Source of the DNA: Paenibacillus aquistagni
GTDB taxonomy: Bacteria; Bacillota; Bacilli; Paenibacillales; Paenibacillaceae
Length of the DNA: 64,000 bases
NCBI RefSeq assembly: GCF_900177815.1
Contig: NZ_FXAZ01000003.1
Location: 496,001-560,000 of the forward strand
Reading direction: 5' to 3'
The notes under the pieces are model-generated. The model searched no databases and was not told the origin of the DNA. It saw only the letters and a program-made list of their open reading frames with translations. The position numbers and the translations under genes were made by a program. Shown here in pieces: positions 25,910 through 34,347 of this stretch (its first letter is position 1; the number at the start of each line of letters is the position of its first letter).

Positions 25910-25916
25910 AATTGGG

Positions 25917-27098
25917 ATGACGACTTTGAATCTTACGTCACATCAGATTTTAAAAACAATTAAACGTGTTATCGGTGATCATGAATCTTTTGTACCACTT
26001 CATGAACCTACATTTGGTGGAAATGAGTGGATCTACGTAAAAGAATGCATAGATGAAGGCTGGGTTTCATCAGTAGGTTCATATGTAGATCGATTTGAAC
26101 GTGAATTAGCAGAATATATTGGCGTAAAGCACGCTGTTGCTGTAGTTAATGGAACTGCTGCACTGCATATCAGTCTTTTATTAGCAGGAGTTAAGTCTAA
26201 AGAGGAAGTACTGATTCCGTCGATTTCTTTTGTTGCCACTGCTAATGCTGTAACTTATTGTGGGGCTGTTCCCCATTTCATTGAAGTTAGTACAGAGACA
26301 CTAGGCATTGATCCGAATTTATTAGAGCAATATTTGAATGACATTTCGTATCGCAAAGATGGACAAACTATAAATCGCATTACGGGAAGGATAATAAGGG
26401 CGGTTGTTCCGATGCATACCTTCGGACATCCTGTTGACATGGAGCCATTATTGGAAGTATGCCAACGTTATGGGCTAGTCTGTATTGAAGATGCCGCTGA
26501 GTCATTAGGGTCTACCTATAAGAACCAACATGCCGGATCAATGGGCTTGCTTGGAGCGATTAGTTTCAATGGAAATAAGGTTACTACCACAGGTGGTGGA
26601 GGAGCCATTGTTACAAATAATACTGAGATTGCAAGGAAAGCAAAGCATTTAACAACAACAGCAAAACTGCCTCACAAGTGGGCATTTATTCATGATGAGG
26701 TTGGATACAACTATCGAATGCCTAATTTGAATGCGGCGTTAGGCTGTGCACAGTTAGAACAGATTGATACATTTGTTAACAAGAAGAGAGCTTTGTATAA
26801 AAAATATGTACAAGAATTTAAATCTGTTGAAGGTGTGCTGCTTTTTGAAGAAAAAACGGGAGTGCGAAGCAATTGTTGGTTAAATGCATTAATTTTAGAT
26901 CAACCTAATAAGCTACTCCTGGATGAAGTGCTAGAACTAACGAATTCCAATGGTTTAATGACTAGACCTGTATGGACGCCACTTCATCTGCTTCCGATGT
27001 ATCAAGATATGCCGAGCATGCCTTTGATGCGAACTGAGCAGTTACAATATCAAATTATAAATATTCCAAGTAGTCCTTCCTTAACAGGAGGTCGTTGA
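25917..27098 (+). CDS. legC: LegC family PLP-dependent aminotransferase
   Basis: The 393-residue DegT/DnrJ/EryC1-type enzyme has EDAAESLGS for cofactor contact and the Schiff-base Lys221 in FNGNKVTTTGGGGA. It aminates C4 of the LegB product. The ribosome site is poor (only GGG close to the ATG), so translation may depend on coupling with legB, which ends seven bases earlier. The acetyl transfer to the new amine is the job of LegH downstream. Confidence 0.88.
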   Translation: MTTLNLTSHQILKTIKRVIGDHESFVPLHEPTFGGNEWIYVKECIDEGWVSSVGSYVDRFERELAEYIGVKHAVAVVNGTAALHISLLLAGVKSKEEVLIPSISFVATANAVTYCGAVPHFIEVSTETLGIDPNLLEQYLNDISYRKDGQTINRITGRIIRAVVPMHTFGHPVDMEPLLEVCQRYGLVCIEDAAESLGSTYKNQHAGSMGLLGAISFNGNKVTTTGGGGAIVTNNTEIARKAKHLTTTAKLPHKWAFIHDEVGYNYRMPNLNAALGCAQLEQIDTFVNKKRALYKKYVQEFKSVEGVLLFEEKTGVRSNCWLNALILDQPNKLLLDEVLELTNSNGLMTRPVWTPLHLLPMYQDMPSMPLMRTEQLQYQIINIPSSPSLTGGR

Positions 27099-27101
27099 TA
27101 G

Positions 27102-28265
27102 ATGCGCAAGATTGCAGTGGTCACTGGAACAAGAGCAGACTATGGATTGATCTACTGGCTTCTACGAGAAATTCAAGGTGATCCAGAATTAAAACTACAA
27201 GTGATTGTTACAGGTATGCATTTGTCACCTGAGTTTGGTAATACGTACAAAGTTATTGAGAAAGACGGTTTTGAGATTGATTGGAGAGTAGATATGTTGC
27301 TTTCAAGTGACACAACAAAAGCTATGAGCCAATCTGTAGGATTAGGTGTAATTGGTTTTGCAGAAGCGTTTAATTATTTGGAACCTGATATCGTTGTGCT
27401 AACAGGTGATCGATTCGAGACATTAGCTGCTGCTCAGGCAGCGATGTTTGCTAAAATTCCTATTGCTCACTTATACGGAGGAGAAATAACAGAAGGTGCT
27501 ATTGATGAAGCGATTCGACACAGTATTACCAAAATGGCATATGTTCATTATACTGCTGCTGAAGAGTACAGAAATCGTGTCATTCAATTAGGCGAACACC
27601 CTGAAAGAGTGTTTAATTACGGAGCACCCGGCCTGGATCATATCACCAGGACTTCTACTTTATCTAGAAAAGAGTTGGCTGTTCAGCTTGATTTTTCTTT
27701 AGATAAGCCGTACTTCCTTGTAACCTACCATCCTGAAACATTAGGAATGAAAGATCCAGTTTTGTCCTTGGATGAATTATTATCTTCATTAGATGAGTTT
27801 CCTGATTATAAAGTATTGATTACAAAACCAAATGCCGACCCAGGAGGAAGGGCGCTAATTTCTCAGTTGGAGAAGTATAAGGGCGTAAATACAGAACGGG
27901 TATACTTGCATACATCTCTAGGTCAGTTGAGATATTTAAGTGCTATGAAGAATGCCGCTGCTGTTATAGGGAACTCGTCCAGTGGCATTATAGAAGCACC
28001 CGCATGTCGGGTTGCAACGGTAAATATCGGGGATCGGCAAAAAGGAAGATTGAGAAGTGACTCCGTGATTGATTGCAAGGAGACTACGGAATCCATTACC
28101 AACGCAATAAGAATAGCTATCTCTCCAGAATTTCAGCAAAAGCTAAATTGTGTTGAGTCTGTCTATGGTGTCGGGAATGCGTCCGGTCGTATAAAAGACT
28201 CTTTAAAAGCATTAAATCTAAGCCATGGAACAACGAAGACATTTTATGATTTGGGAAAGGTGTAG
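27102..28265 (+). CDS. legG: LegG, hydrolysing 2-epimerase (NeuC family)
   Basis: The 387-residue protein starts with the NeuC-type motif KIAVVTGTRADYGLIYWLL and has GDRFETLAAAQAA, HLYGGEITEGAIDEAIRHS and VIGNSSSGIIEAP, all typical of hydrolysing UDP/GDP-sugar 2-epimerases. It releases the nucleotide and inverts C2 to give 2,4-diacetamido-2,4,6-trideoxymannose for LegI. A strong AGGAGG site sits within the legC 3' end. Confidence 0.9.
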   Translation: MRKIAVVTGTRADYGLIYWLLREIQGDPELKLQVIVTGMHLSPEFGNTYKVIEKDGFEIDWRVDMLLSSDTTKAMSQSVGLGVIGFAEAFNYLEPDIVVLTGDRFETLAAAQAAMFAKIPIAHLYGGEITEGAIDEAIRHSITKMAYVHYTAAEEYRNRVIQLGEHPERVFNYGAPGLDHITRTSTLSRKELAVQLDFSLDKPYFLVTYHPETLGMKDPVLSLDELLSSLDEFPDYKVLITKPNADPGGRALISQLEKYKGVNTERVYLHTSLGQLRYLSAMKNAAAVIGNSSSGIIEAPACRVATVNIGDRQKGRLRSDSVIDCKETTESITNAIRIAISPEFQQKLNCVESVYGVGNASGRIKDSLKALNLSHGTTKTFYDLGKV

Positions 28266-28269
28266 CTTT

Positions 28270-29340
28270 ATGAGTAAATCAGTATATATTATCGCCGAAG
28301 CTGGAGTTAATCATAACGGTTCTATTGACATGGCTAAGGAGCTTGTGTGCCATGCTGCCCAAGCTGGTGTAAATGCAATAAAATTTCAGACATTTAAAGC
28401 TGATCAATTAGTAACAAAACAAGCTTCAAAAGCAGCATATCAGATAAAAACATCCGGTGATGATACTCAATATAGCATGTTAAAAAAACTGGAATTGCCC
28501 GAAAATGCTCATTATGAATTGATGGAACTATGTGCCGCTGAAGGTATTGAATTTTTATCGACCCCATTTGATCATCAAAGTCTAAATTTCTTAGTAAATG
28601 ATTGTGGATTAAAGAAATTAAAAATCTCCTCGGGCGATCTTACAAATGCCCCTTTTTTGTATGAAATAGCTCGATTTAAAATACCTGTTATTTTATCGAC
28701 AGGAATGAGTACATTAGGTGAAATAGAAGAGGCGCTAGGCATATTAGCATATGGCTATATGCATCCTGATGCCCCGTCTTCAGAATCTATCATTAAACAA
28801 TTTTATAGGTCGCAAGAAGGGCAGGATATCCTGCAACAAAAAGTTTCTTTGCTGCACTGTACAACAGAATATCCTACTCCATTCAATGAAGTGAATTTAA
28901 AAGCGATATCGACATTAAAAAACTGCTTTCAATTAAATACTGGTCTCTCAGATCATACTCCAGGTATTGCTGTGTCTGTGGCTTCCATTGCTTTAGGAGC
29001 TACCATTATTGAAAAACATTTTACTTTGGATAAAAATCTTCCGGGACCAGATCATCAAGCATCACTGACTCCCTGTGAGCTAAAAGACCTTGTCTTATCT
29101 ATCCGTCAAGTTGAGCAAGCTCTAGGTAACGGCATGAAGGTACCGTCTAAATCGGAGTACAAGAATATCGATGTGGCAAGAAAAAGCCTTGTTGCATCTA
29201 GAAATGTCCAGAAAGGTGATATTTGGACTATAGATAATCTAACAACAAAAAGACCGGGAACGGGCAAATCTCCGCAGTTATATTGGGATCTGTTAGGGAC
29301 ACCAGCCGACCGTAATTATGACAAAGATGAAGTTTTGTAA
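28270..29340 (+). CDS. legI: LegI, N,N'-diacetyllegionaminate synthase (NeuB family)
   Basis: ATG 28270 follows AAAGGTG; the frame extends 15 codons upstream into legG without a better site. The 356-residue enzyme has the NeuB barrel (IIAEAGVNHNGSIDMAKELV, IKFQTFKADQLVT, LSTGMSTLGEIEEAL, LNTGLSDHTPGIAVSVAS) and a C-terminal antifreeze-like SAF domain with RKSLVASRNVQKGD. It condenses the LegG product with phosphoenolpyruvate. Confidence 0.92.
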   Translation: MSKSVYIIAEAGVNHNGSIDMAKELVCHAAQAGVNAIKFQTFKADQLVTKQASKAAYQIKTSGDDTQYSMLKKLELPENAHYELMELCAAEGIEFLSTPFDHQSLNFLVNDCGLKKLKISSGDLTNAPFLYEIARFKIPVILSTGMSTLGEIEEALGILAYGYMHPDAPSSESIIKQFYRSQEGQDILQQKVSLLHCTTEYPTPFNEVNLKAISTLKNCFQLNTGLSDHTPGIAVSVASIALGATIIEKHFTLDKNLPGPDHQASLTPCELKDLVLSIRQVEQALGNGMKVPSKSEYKNIDVARKSLVASRNVQKGDIWTIDNLTTKRPGTGKSPQLYWDLLGTPADRNYDKDEVL

Positions 29341-29367
29341 GACGATCTGCATAAAAAAGGTGATGAG

Positions 29368-29997
29368 ATGAGTAAGCCGGTTATCATGTTAGGAAGTGGC
29401 GGGCATGCCAAGGTGCTTTATGATATTTTAAAGCAGCAAAATACTAATCTATTAGGTTATACTGATCAGTTTCATCATGAATCAAAATTAGAAGATCTAA
29501 ACTATCTTGGTAATGATACGATTATATATTCATATTTGCCAGAAGATATTGATCTTGTTTTAGGTATAGGGAAAATCTCAAATGAGTCTATTAGGGATCG
29601 AATATACAAAGAATTCAGCTGTAGGGGTTATACGTTTAGAGCAGTAGTTCATAAAAGTGCTACGATTTCTCCTAGTGCCTCTTATGGAAAAGGCGTTCAA
29701 GTGATGGCGGGGGCTATCATTCAATCGGGTACGTTTATATCAGAAAATGTAATTATAAATACGGGAGCCATTGTTGACCACGATTGCATTATAGAAAGTC
29801 ATACTCATATTGCACCAGGTGTAACCTTGTGTGGTTCGGTACATGTGGGATCATCCTGTCTAATTGGAGCAGGGGCTACAATTATTCAGCAAGTGAGTGT
29901 AGGGAGTCAATCTATTGTTGGAGCAGGAGCAGTTGTATTAAAATCTGTCGAGGCATACAAAAAAGTAATAGGGAATCCTGCTAAGGAGGTGGAGTAA
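29368..29997 (+). CDS. legH: LegH-like sugar O/N-acetyltransferase (NeuD/PglD type)
   Basis: The 209-residue product has an N-terminal Rossmann-like segment (VIMLGSGGHAKVLYDIL) and a C-terminal left-handed beta helix of hexapeptide repeats (about 95-200: INTGAIVDHDCIIE, HIAPGVTLCGSVHVG, AGATIIQQVSVG), ending VIGNPAKEVE. This is the PglD/NeuD architecture. It would acetylate the 4-amino sugar from LegC using acetyl-CoA. It overlaps ptmE by one base. Confidence 0.87.
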   Translation: MSKPVIMLGSGGHAKVLYDILKQQNTNLLGYTDQFHHESKLEDLNYLGNDTIIYSYLPEDIDLVLGIGKISNESIRDRIYKEFSCRGYTFRAVVHKSATISPSASYGKGVQVMAGAIIQSGTFISENVIINTGAIVDHDCIIESHTHIAPGVTLCGSVHVGSSCLIGAGATIIQQVSVGSQSIVGAGAVVLKSVEAYKKVIGNPAKEVE

Positions 29998-31049
29998 TGA
30001 CTGATTGGAAAAGGGTTATGGTCAGTTCTGAATTAACGGTGCTTCAAGTCATTGAAAGGATAGATTCAACAGGGTTACAAATTGCAATCGTCGTGGATTC
30101 ATCCTCTCAGCTTCTAGGTACCATAACAGATGGTGATATTCGAAGAGGAATATTAAAAGGAATTTCACTGCAAAATCCAGTAACAGATATTATGAATCGG
30201 AACCCTGTTACGGCACGTATTGGGGATAGTCGAAAAAGTATTTTTAATAAAATGAAAAAGAAAAGATTGAAGCAGATACCGATTTTAAATGAACACAATC
30301 AAGTGATTCGGATGGACCATCTTGATCAATTTTATGAGAAACGAATCTATACGAATCCAGTTGTTTTAATGGCAGGTGGCTTAGGGACAAGATTACGACC
30401 GTTGACTGATAATTGCCCAAAACCCCTTTTGAGGCTCGGTGATAAGCCTATCCTGGAAATGATTATTGAGAATTTTATTGAGTTTGGATTCTATAAATTC
30501 TTCATTTCTGTAAATTACCATGCTGAAATGATTGAAGATTATTTTGGCGATGGTTCTAAATGGGGAGTTGAGATAGAGTATATACATGAAACACAACGAC
30601 TCGGTACGGCAGGAGCTTTAAGCTATTTGAAGGAAAAACATCTAACAGAGTCATTTTTCGTTATGAATGGCGATTTGCTCACAAAAGTCAACTTCGAGCA
30701 ATTGCTTGAATACCATATACAAAACGAATCCATAGGAACGATGTGTGTGAGGGAGCATGAGTATCAAATACCATATGGGGTTGTTACCGTTAACGAGCAT
30801 AAGCTATTATCCATTGAAGAGAAGCCTAAACAGCGTTTCTTCATTAACGGGGGGTTATACGTTTTACATCCAAATGTACTGGAATACATACCTAAAGATA
30901 AATACTATGATATGCCGGAGCTGTTTAATGAGCTTATTATTCGTAAAGAAGAAACCTCGGTATTTCCAATAAGAGAGTATTGGATTGACATAGGTAAGAT
31001 GGATGATTTCAGAAAGGCAAACGTTGATGTTGAAGCAGGAATTATATAA
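29997..31049 (+). CDS. ptmE: PtmE-like nucleotidyltransferase with CBS domains
   Basis: The 350-residue protein carries a pair of CBS domains (about 1-118) and a sugar-phosphate nucleotidyltransferase domain with VVLMAGGLGTRLRPLTDNCPKP at about 122-143 and later FVMNGDLLT. In Campylobacter PtmE makes GDP-glucosamine, supplying the GDP-linked precursor of the legionaminic route, which is why the upstream dehydratase is read as GDP-specific. The start codon shares a base with the legH stop. Confidence 0.87.
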   Translation: MTDWKRVMVSSELTVLQVIERIDSTGLQIAIVVDSSSQLLGTITDGDIRRGILKGISLQNPVTDIMNRNPVTARIGDSRKSIFNKMKKKRLKQIPILNEHNQVIRMDHLDQFYEKRIYTNPVVLMAGGLGTRLRPLTDNCPKPLLRLGDKPILEMIIENFIEFGFYKFFISVNYHAEMIEDYFGDGSKWGVEIEYIHETQRLGTAGALSYLKEKHLTESFFVMNGDLLTKVNFEQLLEYHIQNESIGTMCVREHEYQIPYGVVTVNEHKLLSIEEKPKQRFFINGGLYVLHPNVLEYIPKDKYYDMPELFNELIIRKEETSVFPIREYWIDIGKMDDFRKANVDVEAGII

Positions 31050-31085
31050 ATACTCAAAATTTTTGTAAACGAGAGGAGGAAGAAT

Positions 31086-32072
31086 GTGAATATAGCAATT
31101 GTAGGGTTAGGTTCAATGGGGAAGAGAAGGATAAGGCTATTAAAACAGTATTTTAAAAATGTACATATATTCGGTATAGATTTAAGGGACGATCGAAGAA
31201 TAGAAGTGGCCAATCAATTTGGAATCAGCACATTCAGTACATTAAACGATTTGTTTGATTACACTATTGCTGATGCTGTGATGGTATGTACATCTCCTAT
31301 AAGCCATGAAAAAATTATTAAAGAAGCACTGGCTTACTCTTCTCATATATTTACTGAACTTAATTTGTTGCATAACTACTATGCTGAAGCAATTCAAGCA
31401 GCCAAGGAAAAAGGGAAAGTATTGTTCTTATCATCCACGATGCTCTACCGTAAAGAAGTACAATTCATAGGACATCAGGTCAATGCAAGCAATAAAAAAT
31501 TAGCTTATAGGTACCATGTTGGTCAATATCTTAAGGACTGGCATCCATGGGAATCATACAAAGATTTCTTTATCTCTAATAAAAAAACCAACGGATGCAG
31601 AGAGATATTTGCTATTGAACTCCCATGGATCATCGATGTTTTTGGAGACATTAAGTGCTTCCATGTTGAGAAAAGCGAGTTGACTAGTCTAGATATCGAT
31701 TATCCGGACTACTATAGTGTGATACTAAGGCATAGAAATGGGATTGTTGGAAGTATTAATTTTGATGTGGTATCACGAATTGCAAGGAGAGATTTTCAAA
31801 TTATAGGTGAAGAACTTCAGATTCATTGGGATGGGTCGCCTTCAGGATTAGCTATTTGGAATGACAACAGTAAGCAAATGGAACAAATATGCTTGTACGA
31901 TCAATACATGAAGGACAATACATACTCGAAATCAATTATCGAAGATGCATATTATGAGGAGATTAAAGAATTTTTGGAGATGATTATGGCCCGATCTGGA
32001 TCTCCAAGATATTCTTTTGAGAAGGACAAGGAGATCTTGCAAATAATTGATCGAATTGAAGGAGAATTATAG
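31086..32072 (+). CDS. ptmF: PtmF-like Gfo/Idh/MocA oxidoreductase lacking the EKP lysine
   Basis: The 328-residue product begins at GTG 31086 behind GAGGAGG. It has the Rossmann motif IAIVGLGSMGKRRIRLL, but where family members carry EKP it reads TELNLL (about residues 92-97), so the usual catalytic Lys is absent. The C-terminal domain retains the LPWIIDVFGDI segment in place of the GGG-HxxD motif. Position after ptmE suggests the PtmF role in providing the amino-sugar precursor, but the missing residue makes a normal dehydrogenase reaction uncertain. It overlaps no neighbour and is followed by a second, canonical oxidoreductase. Confidence 0.72.
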   Translation: MNIAIVGLGSMGKRRIRLLKQYFKNVHIFGIDLRDDRRIEVANQFGISTFSTLNDLFDYTIADAVMVCTSPISHEKIIKEALAYSSHIFTELNLLHNYYAEAIQAAKEKGKVLFLSSTMLYRKEVQFIGHQVNASNKKLAYRYHVGQYLKDWHPWESYKDFFISNKKTNGCREIFAIELPWIIDVFGDIKCFHVEKSELTSLDIDYPDYYSVILRHRNGIVGSINFDVVSRIARRDFQIIGEELQIHWDGSPSGLAIWNDNSKQMEQICLYDQYMKDNTYSKSIIEDAYYEEIKEFLEMIMARSGSPRYSFEKDKEILQIIDRIEGEL

Positions 32073-32073
32073 C

Positions 32074-32994
32074 GTGAAGGTTATTTTTTTCGGGCTGGGT
32101 TCAATAGGGAAAAGACACTTGCAAAATCTAATCTCTGTATGTCGCGCAAATAGCACAGATTTGGAAGTTCACGCTTTTCGAACAAAGGGTACAGAGGAGA
32201 AAATAGAAGGCATTGATAAATATATTTATCAATACAATCAAATTACCGACCAATATGATGTTACATTTATAACAAATCCAACAGCTATTCACTATGATAC
32301 ACTGAATCTAATGATAAAGAATTCGAATTTTTTCTTTATTGAAAAACCAGTGTTTGATCATCCTAATTACGAAATTAATTTTACTATAGACCCTAGTAAG
32401 GTATATGTAGCAGCGCCGTTAAGATATAAACCCATTATGAATTACTTGACGAATTATATAGAAGACAAAAGAATTTACTCTGCTAGAATTATCTGCTCTT
32501 CTTTTTTACCTTCTTGGCGCAAAGAAGACTATAGAAAAAGTTACTCAGCCTCCAAAGAACTTGGTGGAGGGGTAGAGTTAGATTGTATTCACGAGCTTGA
32601 TTATGCAATATGGTTATTCGGCTTTCCAAAGCAAAAAAAACATCTCATTTTGAGAAAATCGGACCTTGAAATTGAAAGCAACGACCTTGCGCTCTATCTT
32701 TTAGAATACGAGGATAAAGTTGTCGAGATTCATCTGGATTACTTTGGGGTTTATCCACAGAGAAAAATAGAAATTATAACAAATGATGATTTTATTGTTT
32801 GTGATTTACTTAGTGATACTTTGTATTCACAAAAGTATGGTCAAATTGTGGACATGAAGAGGGACAATAATGCAATGTACGTAGAAGAAATAAAATATTT
32901 CATTGAACGGGTAATGCATTGTCAAGACAATTGGAATGATCTTAACAATGCAATTGATGTGCTACAGCTGGCAAGAGGGGGGACTATAACATGA
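32074..32994 (+). CDS. Gfo/Idh/MocA family oxidoreductase
   Basis: GTG 32074 has AAGGAG nearby; the frame opens further up inside the previous gene. The 306-residue product has KVIFFGLGSIGKRHL at the start, the canonical IEKPVF with catalytic Lys, and ELGGGVELDCIHELDYAIWLFG, the metal-free His/Asp motif of the family. It starts directly after the preceding oxidoreductase and ends overlapping legF by four bases (ATGA). A role in the glycosylation sugar pathway is inferred from the operon; the substrate is unknown. Confidence 0.82.
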   Translation: MKVIFFGLGSIGKRHLQNLISVCRANSTDLEVHAFRTKGTEEKIEGIDKYIYQYNQITDQYDVTFITNPTAIHYDTLNLMIKNSNFFFIEKPVFDHPNYEINFTIDPSKVYVAAPLRYKPIMNYLTNYIEDKRIYSARIICSSFLPSWRKEDYRKSYSASKELGGGVELDCIHELDYAIWLFGFPKQKKHLILRKSDLEIESNDLALYLLEYEDKVVEIHLDYFGVYPQRKIEIITNDDFIVCDLLSDTLYSQKYGQIVDMKRDNNAMYVEEIKYFIERVMHCQDNWNDLNNAIDVLQLARGGTIT

Positions 32995-33773
32995 ACATAC
33001 TGATTACGGTATGTGGCAGAAGAGGTTCTAAAGGTGTCAAAAATAAAATTGTTAGAACAATGAATGGATACCCATTGGCCTTATATACATTTTCAATTAT
33101 TGATTTATTAAAAAAGAAAAGCACAGATCATATTGATGTGGCAGTAAATACAGATAGTCATGAGTTAGCTCAATTTTCAAAAGTGATCCAAGAATCTATT
33201 ATTGTTGAACGTGATGAATCTTTGACAGGGGATTATGTTTCGAAGTTTGATGTTATTAAGGACACCTATGTACGAGTAAAAGAATTGACTGCTATAAACT
33301 ATGATATGGTTGTTGATTTGGATATTACATCTCCTTTAAGGACTTTGATTGATCTACAGAATGTAATTGAAGCAAAACAAAACGATTCGGAAATGGATGT
33401 CATTTTTACAGTTGTAAAATCGAGACGAAGTCCATATTTTAATATGGTTGAGGAAGATGGGGGATCAGTAAGGCTTATAAACAAATCAAGATATACGGCT
33501 AGACAACAAACCCCTCAATCTTTTGATATGAATGCTTCAATATATGCGTATTCTCCTTATTTTTTGGAACATACAAACTACCTTTTTGATGGTAAATGTG
33601 GAATAGTTGAGATGAAAGACACATTAGTATTAGACATAGATAGCGAAGAAGATTTTGAATGGGTAGAGTATATTCATAAGAAAATTATTGAAGAAGATCA
33701 AGGTCATAAAGATATATATAGTAACATAAACGTTATGCTCCATAGAAATATAAGTCTCGAATCCGGCGGATAA
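32991..33773 (+). CDS. legF: LegF, CMP-legionaminate synthase (acylneuraminate cytidylyltransferase family)
   Basis: The 260-residue product starts ILITVCGRRGSKGVKNKIVR, the CTP-binding P-loop-like motif of CMP-nonulosonate synthetases, with DLDITSPLRTLIDLQNVI for metal and sugar binding and a DMNASIYAYSP segment. It activates legionaminic acid as CMP-sugar, the donor for a Maf transferase. It is the last of the leg run; its ATG overlaps the stop of the previous gene behind a GGGGGG site. Confidence 0.88.
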   Translation: MNILITVCGRRGSKGVKNKIVRTMNGYPLALYTFSIIDLLKKKSTDHIDVAVNTDSHELAQFSKVIQESIIVERDESLTGDYVSKFDVIKDTYVRVKELTAINYDMVVDLDITSPLRTLIDLQNVIEAKQNDSEMDVIFTVVKSRRSPYFNMVEEDGGSVRLINKSRYTARQQTPQSFDMNASIYAYSPYFLEHTNYLFDGKCGIVEMKDTLVLDIDSEEDFEWVEYIHKKIIEEDQGHKDIYSNINVMLHRNISLESGG

Positions 33774-33884
33774 TATGGAGAAATGTATTAATTCGATATT
33801 CTATACGACAGCATTTTTTTAGTTTGTGAAATTTTAATAAAAGAAAGAGTTTTGATTGGAGTAAATTCAATAGTCAAAATAACT

Positions 33885-33890
33885 ATAATT
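33885..33890 (+). promoter_or_regulatory. Possible -10 of the cold-shock gene
   Basis: A perfect TATAAT lies 165 bases before the csp start, but I see no good -35. It would give the long leader typical of cold-shock genes. Confidence 0.35.
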
Positions 33891-34010
33891 AAAGCTTCGT
33901 AAAAGCTAAAAATGTCTAGGGATGTCAGTCTCAATGGGCTTTTGTCGAAAAATAATTTTTTTCCAATATTAACATTGACACCGCTTCCAGCGGGTGATAT
34001 AGTCGAAATT

Positions 34011-34027
34011 GTGAGGACCATCCTCAC
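34011..34027 (+). promoter_or_regulatory. Leader hairpin of the cold-shock gene
   Basis: GTGAGGA and TCCTCAC form a perfect 7-bp stem with a CCA loop, 28 bases before the start codon. Cold-shock leaders often use such structures for temperature-dependent translation. Confidence 0.5.
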
Positions 34028-34055
34028 GGATTTGAAGATGAAGGGATGTATTTAC

Positions 34056-34253
34056 ATGCAAGGTAAAGTTAAATGGTTCAACGCAGAAAAAGGTTACGGC
34101 TTCATCGAAACTGCAGAAGGTAACGACGTATTCGTTCACTTCTCCGCTATCCAATCCGAAGGCTTCAAGACTTTGGAAGAAGGCCAAGCTGTAGAATTTG
34201 ATATCGTGGAAGGCGCTCGCGGACCACAAGCTGCTAACGTAATCAAATTGTAA
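34056..34253 (+). CDS. Cold-shock protein, CspA/CspB family
   Basis: The 65-residue protein is a single five-stranded OB fold with RNP1 KGYGFIE and RNP2 VFVHFSAI, full family length. The longer open frame from 33912 is untranslated leader. AAGGGATG lies upstream of the ATG. It acts as an RNA chaperone. It is out of place between legF and a DUF2920 gene, and it uses GC-richer, biased codons unlike the AT-rich island around it. Its own leader hairpin and terminator suggest a separate transcription unit. Confidence 0.96.
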   Translation: MQGKVKWFNAEKGYGFIETAEGNDVFVHFSAIQSEGFKTLEEGQAVEFDIVEGARGPQAANVIKL

Positions 34254-34295
34254 TTATACCGGCAATCGCCGTATTTTATATGATTTCGATTAGCT

Positions 34296-34326
34296 AACCC
34301 TCAGCTTTCGCTGGGGGTTTTTATTT
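34296..34326 (+). terminator. Terminator of the cold-shock gene
   Basis: AACCCTCAGC pairs with GCTGGGGGTT (10 bp, one G-T) over a TTTC loop, followed by a run of T. Confidence 0.92.
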
Positions 34327-34347
34327 TTATTTGAAGGAGGCAGGGGA

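Noticed and set aside
33912-34055. N-terminal extension of the cold-shock protein
   Set aside because: The frame is open by chance; Csp proteins are 65-70 residues and AAGGGATG precedes ATG 34056.
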